Positions 43,601-58,600 are shown, numbered from the stretch's first letter. The stretch is DNA of 64,000 nucleotides from Macrosoma leucophasiata (GCA_036365455.1 JAWQUS010000020.1:7785001-7849000); one strand, 5' to 3'. Notes: generated from the letters alone by a model not told the origin. Numbers and translations are program-made.

Positions 43601-46600
43601 TCACGAGTGGGCGGTGTAGTCGTCACAACGTCCAAACAGGCTATATAAATTTCCGCAAACAGTGACGTCACTAACGTTCAGTCCATCTTAACTCACAACT
43701 GCAACATTGTGGCGTAATGTTCAATGACAGCGTATAAGCGACGTACGTTAGGAGCATGCCAGCTTGTCAGCAGATGTACAGTCTTAGGCGTAATGGTAAT
43801 CACTCGGTACGGTAAATCACTCCTTTCAGTATTCGCAAATTATAACGTCACTACAGTTCAGCTCGCTTTGTCTACCAACTGCAGAGATGTTCCGTGTTGT
43901 GCACGTTCTATAGCGGCATGTAAGAGCAGTAATGTTGCCAGTAGACTGAAATGATGGTTCATGAACGTACCATTAGGCGGGACCTACATGACTCCTTCCA
44001 GTCTTCCTAAATTGTGATGTAACCACAGTTCAGCTCACCTTGATTCCCAACTGTAGAGGTGTGGCGTGTTGTGCTCGTTCAATGGCAGCGTGTAAGCGAC
44101 GTACGTCAGGGGCGTGCCATGTTGCCAGTAAACTGTACAGTCGCGCGCGCAAAGGTCGTACCACTAGACGATGCATCACTCCTTCCAGTATTGCGTCTAT
44201 GTTGAGGAATTCCGTTGGTTTTAACTGCAAACAATATAAATGATTATTTTTATATGTTGCACTTATAAACATATTCCAGTGAAACTTTTGAACTTTTGAA
44301 AAATGGTGATCTATTTTCACGCAATAAATTAAAAATATAAGATATATTTTTAATTCATTGCATTGAAATTAAAAATATATCTTAATTTCAATGCAATGAA
44401 TGAATAGTGTTAATTGTACATTTAATAGTATTTTCGGTTATTTTTTTTACCTTGAGCCTCTCCTTTTCCACTTCTTTTTCAAATTCTCTCTCGCCGTGCT
44501 TCACTAAATAATTCTTCATGCCTGACATAAATTGTCTGATATTTCTCATCACCACCTGTTGATCGAATTAAGACAAAAATAAGGTTTAGTTACATTAATT
44601 GTGTTCTTTTTGGGTACCTTTATTCATGAAAAAGATTAAAAGGGCTATAAATTGGTCTCTGCCACGTTGTATTTATCCGTATATATACTACTATATATAT
44701 ACTATACGTATATTAAATGCAAACATTGACCGTATGATTAATCCATTCGCTATCAAATTATCGAACAGACCATGCGACTGTTTAATGTTTATGATCACAT
44801 CATTCATTTTGTAGCAACTTAACGAATGTACAATGTTGTGATAATTCATTTGTACAAAATCACAAATATTTGAACGTTAGACTCCGGTTTTCTATTTTAA
44901 AACAGCGTTGCACCTACACGCGTGTGTTTATTTCTATTCTTTCCTTCCAGGGGAGATACGTTGGTAGAGACTAGTGGACTAGTTGGACTACCCAGTAATT
45001 TTACTACATACCTACTCAATAATTAATCGCAACAAATAATCGCAGTGTTCGTTAGAAATAAAAACATCTATCAGTCTAAGTTCACTGTTCCTTTTCAGGC
45101 AAGTTAAGCTAATAGTGACTAGTAGTTACTTATTTTTGACTCTTTGAATATCATCAGATGATAAAGACAGTGAACTTTTCTTTGACTCAAAGTATTATAA
45201 TATATAACTTACTTATCATATTAAAAAAAAACAAAAAGTTAAATGTACCTGGGGACTAGTTTCTTTAGAATCTAAAGTACAAGCAATAAAGTTGTCGACG
45301 TTTTGGGCGAATGTGGTGCTCTTGTCCTGTGCTAGATGTAGGGCGTAAGCGCGTAAAGCTGCGCCCGCGCCGCGGGACGTCCGACCGCCCCGGAGCGCAC
45401 GGACCCGACCTGCAGCTGTAAGTAAATAAATAGCGGTTATTGGCACTGACAATCAACGATTGGAAATGACAAATAGAAAAACCGGTCAAGTGCGTGTCGG
45501 GCCACGCGCAGTGTAGGGTTCTCCATTTAGTGTATTAACAGAGTAAGAAATGTAATGAAGAAAATAAATAAATATTTTGGAGTTGTTCGAAATTTTCGAG
45601 TAAAATACATTTGGTCGACTATTACTGTTATTGCCGTAACGTTTCAATTTCTAACAACAACCGTTTAGTTTGTAGGGGGGGGGGACACTTGACTCTAACG
45701 AAAATTTGCACTTTAAAGCTTAATAAGTCACGAAGAGTTAACTAAATCGAAAAATGATGTTCAGACATCCATAATATTTTTGAAAGACCTATCCAACGAT
45801 ATCCCACACTATATGGAAATAGAATTTTTTTAATAAATCTGCGCCTTACTTGTAGGAGAGGTTACCCTAATTATTTCTTTTTTCATGGTTTTATTTTACC
45901 ACTTTGCCGGCGTAATAAAGTTGTATACTTGTGCCAAATTTCAAGTATCTAGAACCAATAGTTTTTGCGCTAAACCGCGGACGGACAGACAGACAGACAG
46001 ACAGAAGATAGTTCTACAGTTCTGCCAAGGAATTCAGGTGCCGTTACTGAAGCTCTATGACTTTAAAAAAAAATTGACGATTCAGTTGACGGCCGTTTGA
46101 ACTGAGGCTAACGGGTTTGAATCCCGTACCCAGATAAATATTTGTATAGCCTACAGATATTTGTTCTGGGGTTTGTGTACGTATGTGAAGACAACGGCAT
46201 CCACGACAAAGGTGGAAAATAAAAAAAATCGATATCATACCTATATAATAATCATATTAACAAAAATGATTGCACCACCACTAATCGCATATATCTTATG
46301 TCCCACAACGCTCTAAGTCGAGGAACAGACTGACCTTTGCCCCCGCAAAGGTCTCGCTTAAAAGCTCAGTTCTGTAAATTTTTTTTTTTTAATCTGTTTT
46401 TTTTTTGGAACTTTTATAATTAAATACATGTCAGTCCCATCATATACGCACATATCTGAATTACAATTAAGTAGGTACAACAATTATTATTACACATTGA
46501 TACAGTCACTTATAGTGACTGACATGATGGAACAGCGCGTGCGCTGCATCCGATGTAGGATCGGCGAGCATCTGGTGAAACATTCCTATATCAAGTCTGT

Positions 46601-49600
46601 TCAAATGGTAAGTCACTATAAGTGACTGTCTCTCACGCTGGAAACGTGTACACTCCATAAGCAGGTGGTGCACATCTTCCACAACTCCACATGATTCACA
46701 GTTTGGTGTATCTACCTTACGCATGAGAAATGCAAACTTTCTAAGAGGTATATGACCAGTTCTTAATCTAAAAGCTATTACAAGATGTTTACGGGACAGT
46801 CTTGTACTGAACCACGGGATATGAGGAGGCTCACATTGAATTGACCTATACCAGATACCTTTCTGCATAGATCTTTCGTCAAAATACTCTCGCCAAATTT
46901 TAGTTCTGTAAATTTATTTAGGTCGAGAGCCCTTTGCTGTGAGCAAATGGTTCGGTGAAATAGAGATATACAAGATCTCGCTTCGCTCTCTTTATAGAGC
47001 ACTACTTAAAGCACGTTCCTATGCTCCAGGGTAGCTCTATTGTTTAAAAGACCAGTAGGTAAGCTTAATTTTTAACAAAAGGTGAAAAAGTTACCTGAGA
47101 TTCTTGGAATCTGCGTATTTAAAATGTACGTACCTACGCATTTTGAATCTATAAAATTTTTTTTTTCTTACTTAGCAATTTTTATTACTCTCTTTCCGAA
47201 TTCACTTACCAATAAAAGAACTATTCTCCACTGAGGTCCGAATCGACCCATTACAAAAGCGCTCTTGGGCGATTCGAATAGCGGTACAAAACTACACATT
47301 AGAAAACCGGTCAAGTTCGTGTCGGGCCACGCGCAGTGTAGGGTTCCGTAGATTTTAGGTTTGATTAATATAATTAAAAAAAAATTAAAATTTTTTTTAC
47401 TAAGGAGTTGTTCAAAAATTTCGAGGATTTCATTTGGTCGACCATTACTCGCTAAGCCAACGCAAGTGTTATAATTTTCCTTTTAATTTCATTATATGTA
47501 GCTACTATTGCCGTAACGTTTGAATTTCTAACAACAACCATTTAGTTGGTAGGGAGGAGACACTTGACTCTAACGAAAATTGGCACTTTAAAGCTTAATA
47601 AGTCACGAACAGTTAACTGAATCGAGAAATGATGTAAGCACAGCCCTAACATTTTTGAAAGACCTATCCAACGATATCCCACACTATATGAAAAACGAAA
47701 AATTTAAAAGAAATCCGCGCGTTACATGTAGGTGCGGTGTAGCTTAAATAATTTAATTTTTCATGTTTTTATTCTACCATTTTGTTGGCGTAATTAAGTT
47801 GTATACTTGTACTAAATTTTAAGTTTCTAGTACCAATACTTTTTGCTAAACTAAAAAAAAAACTTAGCTGAGGACGGACAGACAGACAGACGGACATGGC
47901 GAAACTATAAGAAAAAACGAGCTATAGGGCGATTGGATTCCAAAAAAACACAATAATAGATTTATAATTTTCTTGGATCCTATAGGGTCCAGCTGCTGCT
48001 TCAAGGATTAACACCGTAATTAGAATCGGTCGCGATGCAAAATGCCCAAAGACGGCAACCCCGGAATTATAGCCATGAAATTTTACTCCCACCTCGCGAA
48101 AAAATGTTTCGATTCAAAATTAAAGACAGCATTGAATTGAACGCCTAAAAATATCTTTCATGCTATAAAAATATTGCTGACACTACAAAGTCTACAACCG
48201 CTTTTTAAATATAATTTTATCGGAATGTAAGGCAAACTAACAATAATATAGCTCACCCATTTCTCTTAACGATATGGCAGTCATTAAGGCTATTGTTGGT
48301 ATTGTTAAGCAAACGATATTTTATCTTTAGGGATTACATACAAATCCGTGTAACTATTGTTTTTTTTTTTTGGTCTCCTTTTTAACTGGGATTCGAGATT
48401 AACTGGTTACAATGGTGATAAAATATTAAAGATAATGTAAACACGAAAGTGTGTTTTTTAATGTTTGCTCTTGAACCATAAAAAGAAAGTATGGCATGGG
48501 AATGCACGAAGTTCTGCGTTTAGAGAGATGTGGATCTTTAAATACAACACAGGATGGAAGTTGACTTTCTCAAACAGTAATCTCAAAAATCAGTATTAAG
48601 CAAGTTACTTATTATATAAAATAAGCTGGTATGGTAGTATATTATCTTGCATACTTTTCAGTTATTCATGAATTTGAAGTTCATAATTCAGATTAACACC
48701 GTATATGAGAAAAAAAAACCGGTTTATATTTTCAATAAATAGTCAGTAAAATTATAATGAGTCCTGAGATCATAAACTGATTAAATTATTATTCTAATAT
48801 CTATAACCACTATAACATCTTTACCTACACAAGTACGACCGTGTAAAGTCAGTCTCTGGTTCAATATCTGACTCCATAGATTTACTTTTCACTTTCCATA
48901 ATTTGCAATGTTTTAATCTGTTGTATATTCGTCTCCAGAGCCCCGTCAGTGCGTTTATTATTCGGCGAAAGGGATTGACATACGGTTTTTTTATATCATC
49001 ACTTTCTTCATCACCGATTTCATGGCAATGACACGCTGGGGACTGAGCGACGACAGTCTCTCGTTTGACACTACCTTCAGCCATCTTCTTACAAAGAGTC
49101 GTCAGTGCGTCCGTCCTCGTCAAATGATGCTGAAACTTCGGTTCAAGCAACTTCTTGCGTGACAAAAACACCCATTCACTTTCAAAAACATATTCCGTTA
49201 AGGTTTCACTTCGAAAATTTTTGATCGTTGTCACCGCGTACACTTCACTAGTCACAGGCGCAGCTTTTACAGGATCGTAATATTTTTCAGACAAATTCTT
49301 GTTATCGAAATTTTTAGCCCAATCATCGCTTTTGCCGGCAGACTTTGCGTCAGTTTGTCTCGCGGACTTTCCTCGGAACAATTTTTTGAACCACTTCATG
49401 ACTGATCACTTTGCGGTTTTTTCCCGCGTGCACGAACGACTTGAAACGATAATTTCTCATTCACACGATATAAGCCGCGTAACGAACATGAGCGCCGGCG
49501 TACGACTGAGTGAGTACACTCAATCGACTAGTGAGTACGATTTCACGGCACGCGCAGACCTTTACCCTTTAACAATAATTTATATTATTTACAGAACTAA

Positions 49601-52600
49601 TGTAGTTATTGATAACAGATGTGCGCCGCGGTCCTATTGTTCGTGTTCTACAAAGTTTAATTGATTGAGTAATGATGTGTAAATGACTCATTTTATTATC
49701 GCCAATATGCAATATATATGCATGTGCGAAACTGCTTTCGGTGTTATCGCTAGAGATTTGTAGTATATCGTAAAATAGGAAATGCAACATCCTATGGGTT
49801 GATGAACTATGTAACTGTTAGCAAAATTCTAAAATAACACTCAAATGCTGTTTTTATCACAGCGAATACGCGAAGGTTTTATATTTTATCAAACCTAAAT
49901 TTCTCGTCTGAAAAATGACCATGTATAAGTATGTAAATCAAATTAAGTACTTTAATATGTTTTAATTTATGTTTTTAAGTAAACAAAAGAATTTAAAAAA
50001 TCAGTATCATTGCACGTCTATAACCGTTTTTAAAAGTCTATATTTTGATATCTCTATAAATTGAAGTATAGTTTACAAAATATGGTCAGATTTTTTGTGC
50101 CCAATACTGGGCATGTCCCTTGGGCAAGTCTCTATCGTAATTATGCGTCTAGCTACATTCGTCATATTATATACGATGATCGTGGATGCAATTATCCTTT
50201 CTCAATGCCACAATGATAATTTAGCATAATATTTATGCAAATATAGGTAAGTAGGTGGGAAAGTTGATAAAACACGGTTGTTTGTCTCAGCAAGGGCAAG
50301 TGTTTGCATAAATCTGCACATGTTGGTGATATGACCGTGGCGCACGTTGCGAATCGGTATCTAATTATAATAAAGTGCATTGCACTTTTGATCATGTAGT
50401 TACGTAGAATGACGTGTTTTTCAGATGGTTGGCAGATGGGCCCTACTGGATCCACCCTTAAGTCTGTCTTTCAAACCCAGATAAAATATTGAAATACATA
50501 GAAAATAAGACTCAGTGATATTTGTCAAGACTAATAAGCACAAAAAGAGCAGTACGGAATTACACTTCAGTATTTTTACTTCGGTGCATTTTTAATGAAT
50601 GCATTGCGTTTTTAAGGCATAAGGACACACACGATTCACACGTTTAGGTATGTCCTGCGTACACTAAATATTGACATGTCTAGGCACATCACCAAAACAC
50701 GAAAGTATCTGGAATACTTCCAGAAAATGGAAAAATCGCATACCAGTAATGGTGAGATTCACAGACCGCACTACGACTTTACTTTCAAGCAAAGTACGCT
50801 TCGAACTGTCAAAACCCATACATTTCTGACAGTTCTAAGCATACTTTGCTCAAATTAAAGTTGAAGTGCGGTCTGTGAATCTCGCCCTAAGCAGTTCTGG
50901 TTTACTACCACTAGGAAGACTACTGAGCCAATATTTTTTTCATTACCGCATACTAACTCCAGTACCTCTACCGAAGCTCTATCTCTTTTTATAAAGATTA
51001 TCGAATAATAAATCTATTTGTTTACCGTTAAATAGTGTGAGCAAGTAACAAGATGCATGTATATATATTGTTATTTTTATGACTGGAGGCACAATATAAC
51101 TATGACTAAACACATCTGAGTTTATTACAACAACTCTTACTATAATTTCTTACTCTATATTGCAGACATTACGTATGACCAACTCTTTAAAATCGATAAA
51201 CTGAAGCATATATTAAGTGGTGCGATTAAAATCTTATAAAATCAATTAACGTTATCAAGTTTCGATGGCTAATATCAATATAGGCATAGTCCTTAACAAT
51301 TACAGACATGTGTAAGGATTGGAACAAAATAACGCGTGTCTTTTGATAAATCAATTCACGTTTCCGACATATCATTCTTCAGAATATTATCTGTGATTAC
51401 TAGATAGCTATGACTCGTGACTTATTTCACTTAACTTTCAATTTGCTGAAATTGCTTAAGTTCGACTAGAAAAAGGAATGAGACGCATTTAAAAAATCTA
51501 ATTGAGGCATATTTTATAAAAGTATTTCGGTATGAAAACGCAACGTAAGGTCGTATTCAGGGATGGTATTTACGCATCCTTCATGATGATTCGATAATCT
51601 TTAAATGCTTCATAATTTCTTGATGACGATGATTGTAAGAAATGTCAGACACTAGGTATCATGCTGTCTGGGAATTTAATTGGCATGGCACACTATCATG
51701 TCACTTAACACATTTACTTTAAGAGTATTATGGAAGGATCGGTATTTCACACATTAATTAAGCGAATATGGAATGGGGACCTATTAAGTACGTCATATTC
51801 GTGCCAACGTGGTATAATAATGTCGGTAACAATATGGCGTGGCTCAGAATTTGTTAGCTAATATAGTATATATATACTTAAATATATTTTATTCTATTAA
51901 CATAATTATATGGATAATTTTTAGTGTATTAAGTTGCTTTTTTTTGTGTTAATTTTTTTTTGTTGTTTAATCTACCACCGCCTACGATTTTTCTCTTCAC
52001 TATCAATGGTTGACTGGTAGAGAGCGCTCTTAGCGTTAAGTCCGCCATTTGTTGCAATTTTTTTTTTGTCTCAATAAAGATTAAATAAATAAATAAATAA
52101 ATATAGTCACCTTAGTTGTAACCAATGGATGGGTAGTACTATGCTCGCGTATTGCATTCATCAAGCGTGACGAATGTAGCATATGGTATAGTAGTTCATG
52201 TCCCTTTTTTTTGTCACAGAGTCAAAACAACTCAAGACTTAGGGAGACAACACATCTGCATTAGCTACGGCATTACTCATCTTGTCTCTTAAAATTATCT
52301 CGTTACAATGTTAGTTACCAATTTACCATACTCCTCCGAAATGGCTGGACCGATTCTCATAAAATTCTGTGTGCCTATTGGGTAGGTCTGAGAATCGGCC
52401 AACATCTAATTTTCATGTCCCTACGTGATAAGAGTGATTCTCAACAATTTTTTTTTTTTCGATTTCTTGGACATTCTTTTTTATGGTTCCGTAGTAAACA
52501 AGGAACCCTTATAGTTTCGCCATGTCTGTCTGTCTGTCCGTCCGCGGTTTGGCGCAAAAACTATTTGGTACTAGAGATTTGAACTTTGGCATAAGTATAC

Positions 52601-55600
52601 ACCTTAATCACGCCGACAAAGTGGTAGAATAAAAACATGAAAAATAAAATTATTTAGGGTACCTCCCCTATATGTAACGTGCGGATATTTTTATTTTTAT
52701 TTTTGCGTTTTCTATATAGTGTGGGATATTGTTGGATAGGTCTTTTAAAAATGTTAGGGGTCTGCTAACATCATTTTTGGATTTAGTTAACTGTTCATTA
52801 AGATTTAATCTAACCTAAAAACTACGGAACCCTACACTGTTCGTGGCCCGACATGCACTTGACCGTTTTTTTATTTCTAAGGCGATACGAAGTTCGTCCG
52901 CGCAGCTAGTATATATAAAGATGACATTATATTAAGTACCTAAATCTTTAAACACGTTCGTTTCTAAATTTCCAGCAAAGATTTTGAAACCTATTTAACC
53001 AGGCGCACGAATGTAATACATGTCATTTATGTAATGTATTTAGCGCAATTACTCTAATAGGTACATAGAGTGGCGTGTCTAGTGATAAAACAATGATTTG
53101 TGTTATTGTTTAGTTATGAGGTCGCTCAGTGTATTAATCTTTGAAATTAGGTCGTATTATTATAGCCTTATTACAGCTGCTTAATTGAATAATTTAGTTT
53201 TGCAGTTGAAATTGAGAAGTAGGTCACTAGAAACTGCCCAAATTGTGAGAATTATACCTGCTTAATCTTAGCAAGTCCTTTTAGGTAATATAAGAACATT
53301 CACAATATTGCCACAGTGTATTTATCTAACGCTAGCTGTGCCCGCGACTTTATACACGTTTTTTTCATTCACATTTTATTGCATTGCCTTGGCCAGTAAC
53401 GACATCTATTACCAACATTACTAGTTATGCAACCGATACAGCAAACTTTTCAGTTTATTAAATATCGTAAAGATGTGGTCTTACCCTTTTTCGCTATAAG
53501 ACATGCGAGTGAATTTTTTTTTTAATGGAAAGAAAAATTTGAATTGTATCCTTTTACATTTTACACTAGCCATGATTATTGAATTACATTTAGCTCAGTT
53601 GATTTATCGTAAGAGCGTTACAGACAGACAGAGTTAGTTTCACTTTTATAATATTAATATCGATGGTTACCTACCGTTTATTTAGTCTATGTTACTAAAT
53701 AATGTTGAAGACTTTGTGTTACTTATTCCGAATTCTTTAACCTACCTTCCTTTAGTCTAAAAATTCTTATAGGCAATATTATCTGAAATCTGGAATGTAT
53801 GTAAGTAGGTACTCGCCCTATTTTTACAACTTGTACGTTGTAAAAGTAGGGAGTACCTACTTCGGACAAAGTTACACTTATGCCAAACTAAATGAACGTA
53901 CCTACTTATAACCAAAAAGGTGTTTTTTGTTTCGGTTTATTTTCCAATACTAGGAACAGCACCCCCTGCCTGTCGTGGAGGAAGTGGTTTGACTACATGC
54001 GAGTTAGAAATAATCTTATGTCAATAAAATGTAATATTAATATAATAAATAAAAATATTTTTTTCTGATAATTATGTAGTTCTGCGCATGTGTCGTTTCT
54101 GTTTTCGTTTCCTCAAACAATCTATTGAGTCGAAGGTGATGAATTTTAATATGAAGACAATTTGAATCCTGATAAAATATAAATGCAATGTCTTATGTAA
54201 TCACTCATGTAAAAACCACATAGATAACTATATAACTTACCGAGCAAAGGGTCTAGTCGGTCTCTGAAACTCTTGGCGCGGTTGGCTGCGGCCGGTCCTC
54301 TCCGTGGTATCGGAGAATCCCATTCGCAAGGCTCGTCCTTAAAGTGAATTAAAAAAATTGTAAGAAAAAGACAACGAGCAACATTTTAACTAACCATGGC
54401 CAAGTTTTTTTTTTAACTGCTCCAGTAACGTAGTGGTAGCATGTCGCTACTACTACGCTGGAGGTCCTGGGTTCGATTCCCGGGTCGGGGGCTATCAGAG
54501 ATAACGGTTTGGAATCCTTTATGTCTGGTTCTATTGGGATTTTTCCATTTTCTGGAAGTTTCCCAGTACCTCGGAGTTTGGTTATGTGCCCGGAGATGGC
54601 AACAAGTTCGCCACCTGTTACATGGGCCAAAACGTAACCGGCGAGTCGTGGGTGCTTGCATGTATGCTTGAATGCATGCATTTACCTCTGCCGACAGATT
54701 ATAGGCGTGAAGTTACGTCATGGCCAAGTTTTCACGTAGAAGAGGTTTGTAGTTAGTATTTATGAATCTTCATACCCAGTCCTATAAGAGGCTCAACAAG
54801 TTAAAGGGGAGCATCAAACATTTCTGCATTTGTAAACGCCACTTTTTCTTCTTTAAATTGCTTAAGCTTGTGTACAACGAAGAAATGAAAAAACGTCTAT
54901 ATTTGCTTGGCTACTTTGCTCCAATGTGTATATATTTATAAACATATTTGGTTTTCTATAATACTCTTTACCAGGAGTTCCCAAATAGAGAGGGGTATTG
55001 ATTCAAGTTAGACAGCGGAGCGTTTCAGTTACGACCCAATGACAATAACGGCCAATTATATTCGCAGAATTAGGGCCCTGGTAGCTACTCTGTATGTCTG
55101 TCAACCATAGTGTACCTATATTAGATGAAAAAAAATAGAATCAGAAACTCATTTATTCATTTAGGTTGACAGGCACCTCTTATGGCACGTCAAAAACAAA
55201 CAAAACAAAATTAAAGTGAATAACAATTGATAAACATGACATGTCAAGATAAAAAATATATGTATATATATATCTTACCATATCATAGGCCTGTTGTCCA
55301 TTGGGTGGTATCAATCCATCCCACTGAGAACTGTCCCAAGGCTCCGAGAACACCGTGCCATCATCACTTGCCTAGAAACAAACAATTGAGGATTAAATAT
55401 TAATTGGGGACCTCGAGTATTTACCAAACTTGCCAGATTGGTCGTAGAGCTATCAAAAATATTAAACTGATTTCAAAAACTTTTGTGTTTACAGTGGTCG
55501 TAGGTACAACTTCAGCGTTCATACAGTATGTATGTATGTATGTATCTTCACGCCAGGTCCCTAACGGGGTAGGCAGAGAGTGTAGAGCGCCAGACATCCC

Positions 55601-58600
55601 GGTTCTGACAAACCTCTCGTGCCTCGTCTACCTTCATCATTCTCTTCATACATGCACGCCGATTCCTAAAACTTTTGACCCCACCATCAGACAGAACTCG
55701 ACCTATTTGGTCATGGTAGGTCAGCCTTGGTCTTCCTGGGCCTCTGCAACCATCCACATTCGCATTGTATATCTGTTTAGTCATTCGCTCATTCGACATT
55801 CTTTCTATATGCCCGAACCATCGGAGCGTGCCTTTTTTCATTTTTACACCGATACTATCATTCACGTTCACACGTTCATACAGTGGTTATCAAATACCAA
55901 AACTATTGTTATATGTTCGATTTTATAACCTTGGACTCTTCCTATCGATCAATCTCTATTGATTGATTAGATCAAAATGTAGGTGCTTTTAATATTTTTG
56001 TACCTGTTCCGACAAGGGTCGAAGATCTTGGACATTGTCGTAGCAAGACGCTCGCGGTGGCGAACGCACCTCTTCTGGTAGCGCCGCAGGTTCAGAGCTT
56101 AGTCGCAGTTCGGGAAACCTGGACCAATTTACATTAATTACTGGCTAATGAACATAATTACCCTGGTGGTACTCAGATTCAACTCATCATTTAGCATAAG
56201 CTATGAACACACTGTGCCTTTTCATTGACATAACCGAACAATGGCGGTCAAACCATTCTAGTAGGGTAGGAAATATAATAATGAAAGATGGGCAGCGGCG
56301 TCCTGCAATAAAACTATCACCACTGCGATCGCCAATCAACTTTCCAAGCGTGGCGATTATGGCATACATACTTGTACATGTTGAACGAATGCCTGCATCA
56401 GCACAAACCTCTTTAGGCCTTTTGATGTAGTCCAATCGTATGAAAGTTAAATGGAATTTTTTTTAAAAAATACTTAAATTCAACATGACTGTATTTAAAC
56501 CTAAGTAAGTAACTATTTTCAAAATGTCTTTAAATACGTATTTTTTATCACAGTTCATACCAGTTTGCATCCATAACTTTGGATCCAATGTTGGATAGCT
56601 TAATAAATAATTATTTTATACTACCAATCTTACCCGCAATCATTTTCAAAGCCTTGGCTAATAAATTGTTTAATTATATAATACTAATTACACAAGGAAC
56701 CTTATGCAGTGAATAAATTTTCCGCCATGCTATTCTAGTTGACCTATGTTATTATAAGTAAATCCTTTGTTTAAAGGCTATACTGATAAAGGTTGTTTAA
56801 TTATTATATGATAAGTCTAGAAATCACAAATCTAGATTTTAAGGTCGTTTTGCATTAGTATGTCTACAATTAACCTCTTCATACTAGTTCATACTTTTAT
56901 GCATGAATATCAATTTTATTTGACTTTATGTATGTACCTAAAACGCACACGGAAACGCAACTGTTTCAATAGTTTAGTGGTATCAGGTCGCTACGCTGAG
57001 GTCTTAGATTCGATTCCCAGATTGGCGAGAATCCTTGGGTTTTTTTTCAATTTTTCAGAAGTTTTCCAGCACCCCCTGGGAGTTTATTAGGGATGTTACG
57101 GATATGATATTTCGGATAAATAAGATAAGATAAGATAAGAAACATTTATTTGACACACAGCGAGACACATAAAACAGACATAAAACGTAACAGGTAACAG
57201 AGAATAGACAACACATTTTCTAAAAATTAATACATACCTATACACGTAATATGTGTCTCACGGCTGCCAAAAAGGTGTCCTGTTCAGCAAATGTCAGGTA
57301 CCTTCATGTAAAAGGTACCTGACGCTGGTTTTCAACAGGACCCTAAGTGAGTGAACCACGGATGTCAACGTACAAAATACGGATATATTATAAGAATAAT
57401 ATTATACCCGTTTCGGTTATGAAATTATTTGATGATTGATGGATAACTTATCACACACTATAGTAGGTAATTGTTACCACAAGAGCGGGATGTACTCGCG
57501 TCTAGTAAAAAGACGCGGTAAAAAGTCTTATTTGAACTGCGCCGATATCCGTATTTGTCCGAATATTTATTTAGGATTCGGTTATGCTTACAGAAACATA
57601 AATATTTCAGATATCGTTTCGGAGCTCTATAACATCTACTTCTTCGGAGAACACAGAAGTTATGTTGAAAGTTACATTTAAAATGCATCAAAAATTTATC
57701 ATAGTAGGTACCATTATATGTAATACACTCTTGCGGCGTCACTTTGCGTTAATAGGGAATCGGACAACTTTGAGAATGTGTCTATTTTTCTAATTATTCT
57801 TTATACGTTTATTTAACCATAAAAAATATTAATTTTATTATTTAAGCATGTTAAACTACCAGAAACTACATATACATTTTATAATTTCAAAAATGCCGCG
57901 TAAACGGTGCCAAATGACTCTGAACAATGTGACGTCAACTGTTTGCAATCAAAGTGAATCTTTTAATTCCATTCGACTAACCAAGTGCAAATTAATTTCG
58001 TTGAATTTCGTATAACTTATTTTTCGTGTAAATAACGTAGAAAATATCCAAAAAAAGAGCCAATAAACCGAAGTATCACATGTGTTAAATATTTGTTGTA
58101 CAAACGTATGACGTCACGTCCTGTGATTGATGTTTCGTTCAACATGGAGCACAGATAAAAAATATTCAAATTATTACATTTTATTTTGCAATTTAAAAAT
58201 ATAAATCATTCATATTTCACTAAAATATTTAATGAGTCATCGTATTATTTCACAAACATTCATTCTAATCATAGTTTACATTTATTTTCGATAGCTGTCC
58301 GATTGCCTATTGTGCTTCGGAAAGGAATCCTCTAAAACGCCCTTGTCCTTATACCCCATTATTAAATAATGTTTAGTTCATCTATCATGGTTAGTCTCAG
58401 TTTCTCTCAGTAAACTTTGACATAGGTAAGGCAGAAATTTACATCTGGCACGGACCGAACCTACGACCTCTGGATAACTAGCCTAGCCACTTTACCTACT
58501 AAGCTACCGAAGTCCTACACTAGTTGTCGAATTTTCCTTTTACATTTCATTAACGCCTTGGGGTGCCGGTAGCGACATCTATTGTACACCATTACCATTT

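Noticed and set aside
46428..46625. Plus-strand 65-codon frame
   Set aside because: It overlaps the LINE relic in antisense and two palindromes; no coding signal.
54416..54500. Possible tRNA gene (A and B boxes)
   Set aside because: It cannot form a full cloverleaf, and the same head occurs at several sites attached to one SINE body.
55404..55928. 174-codon plus-strand open frame
   Set aside because: It is antisense to the conserved C terminus of a LINE reverse transcriptase on the minus strand and resembles nothing itself.
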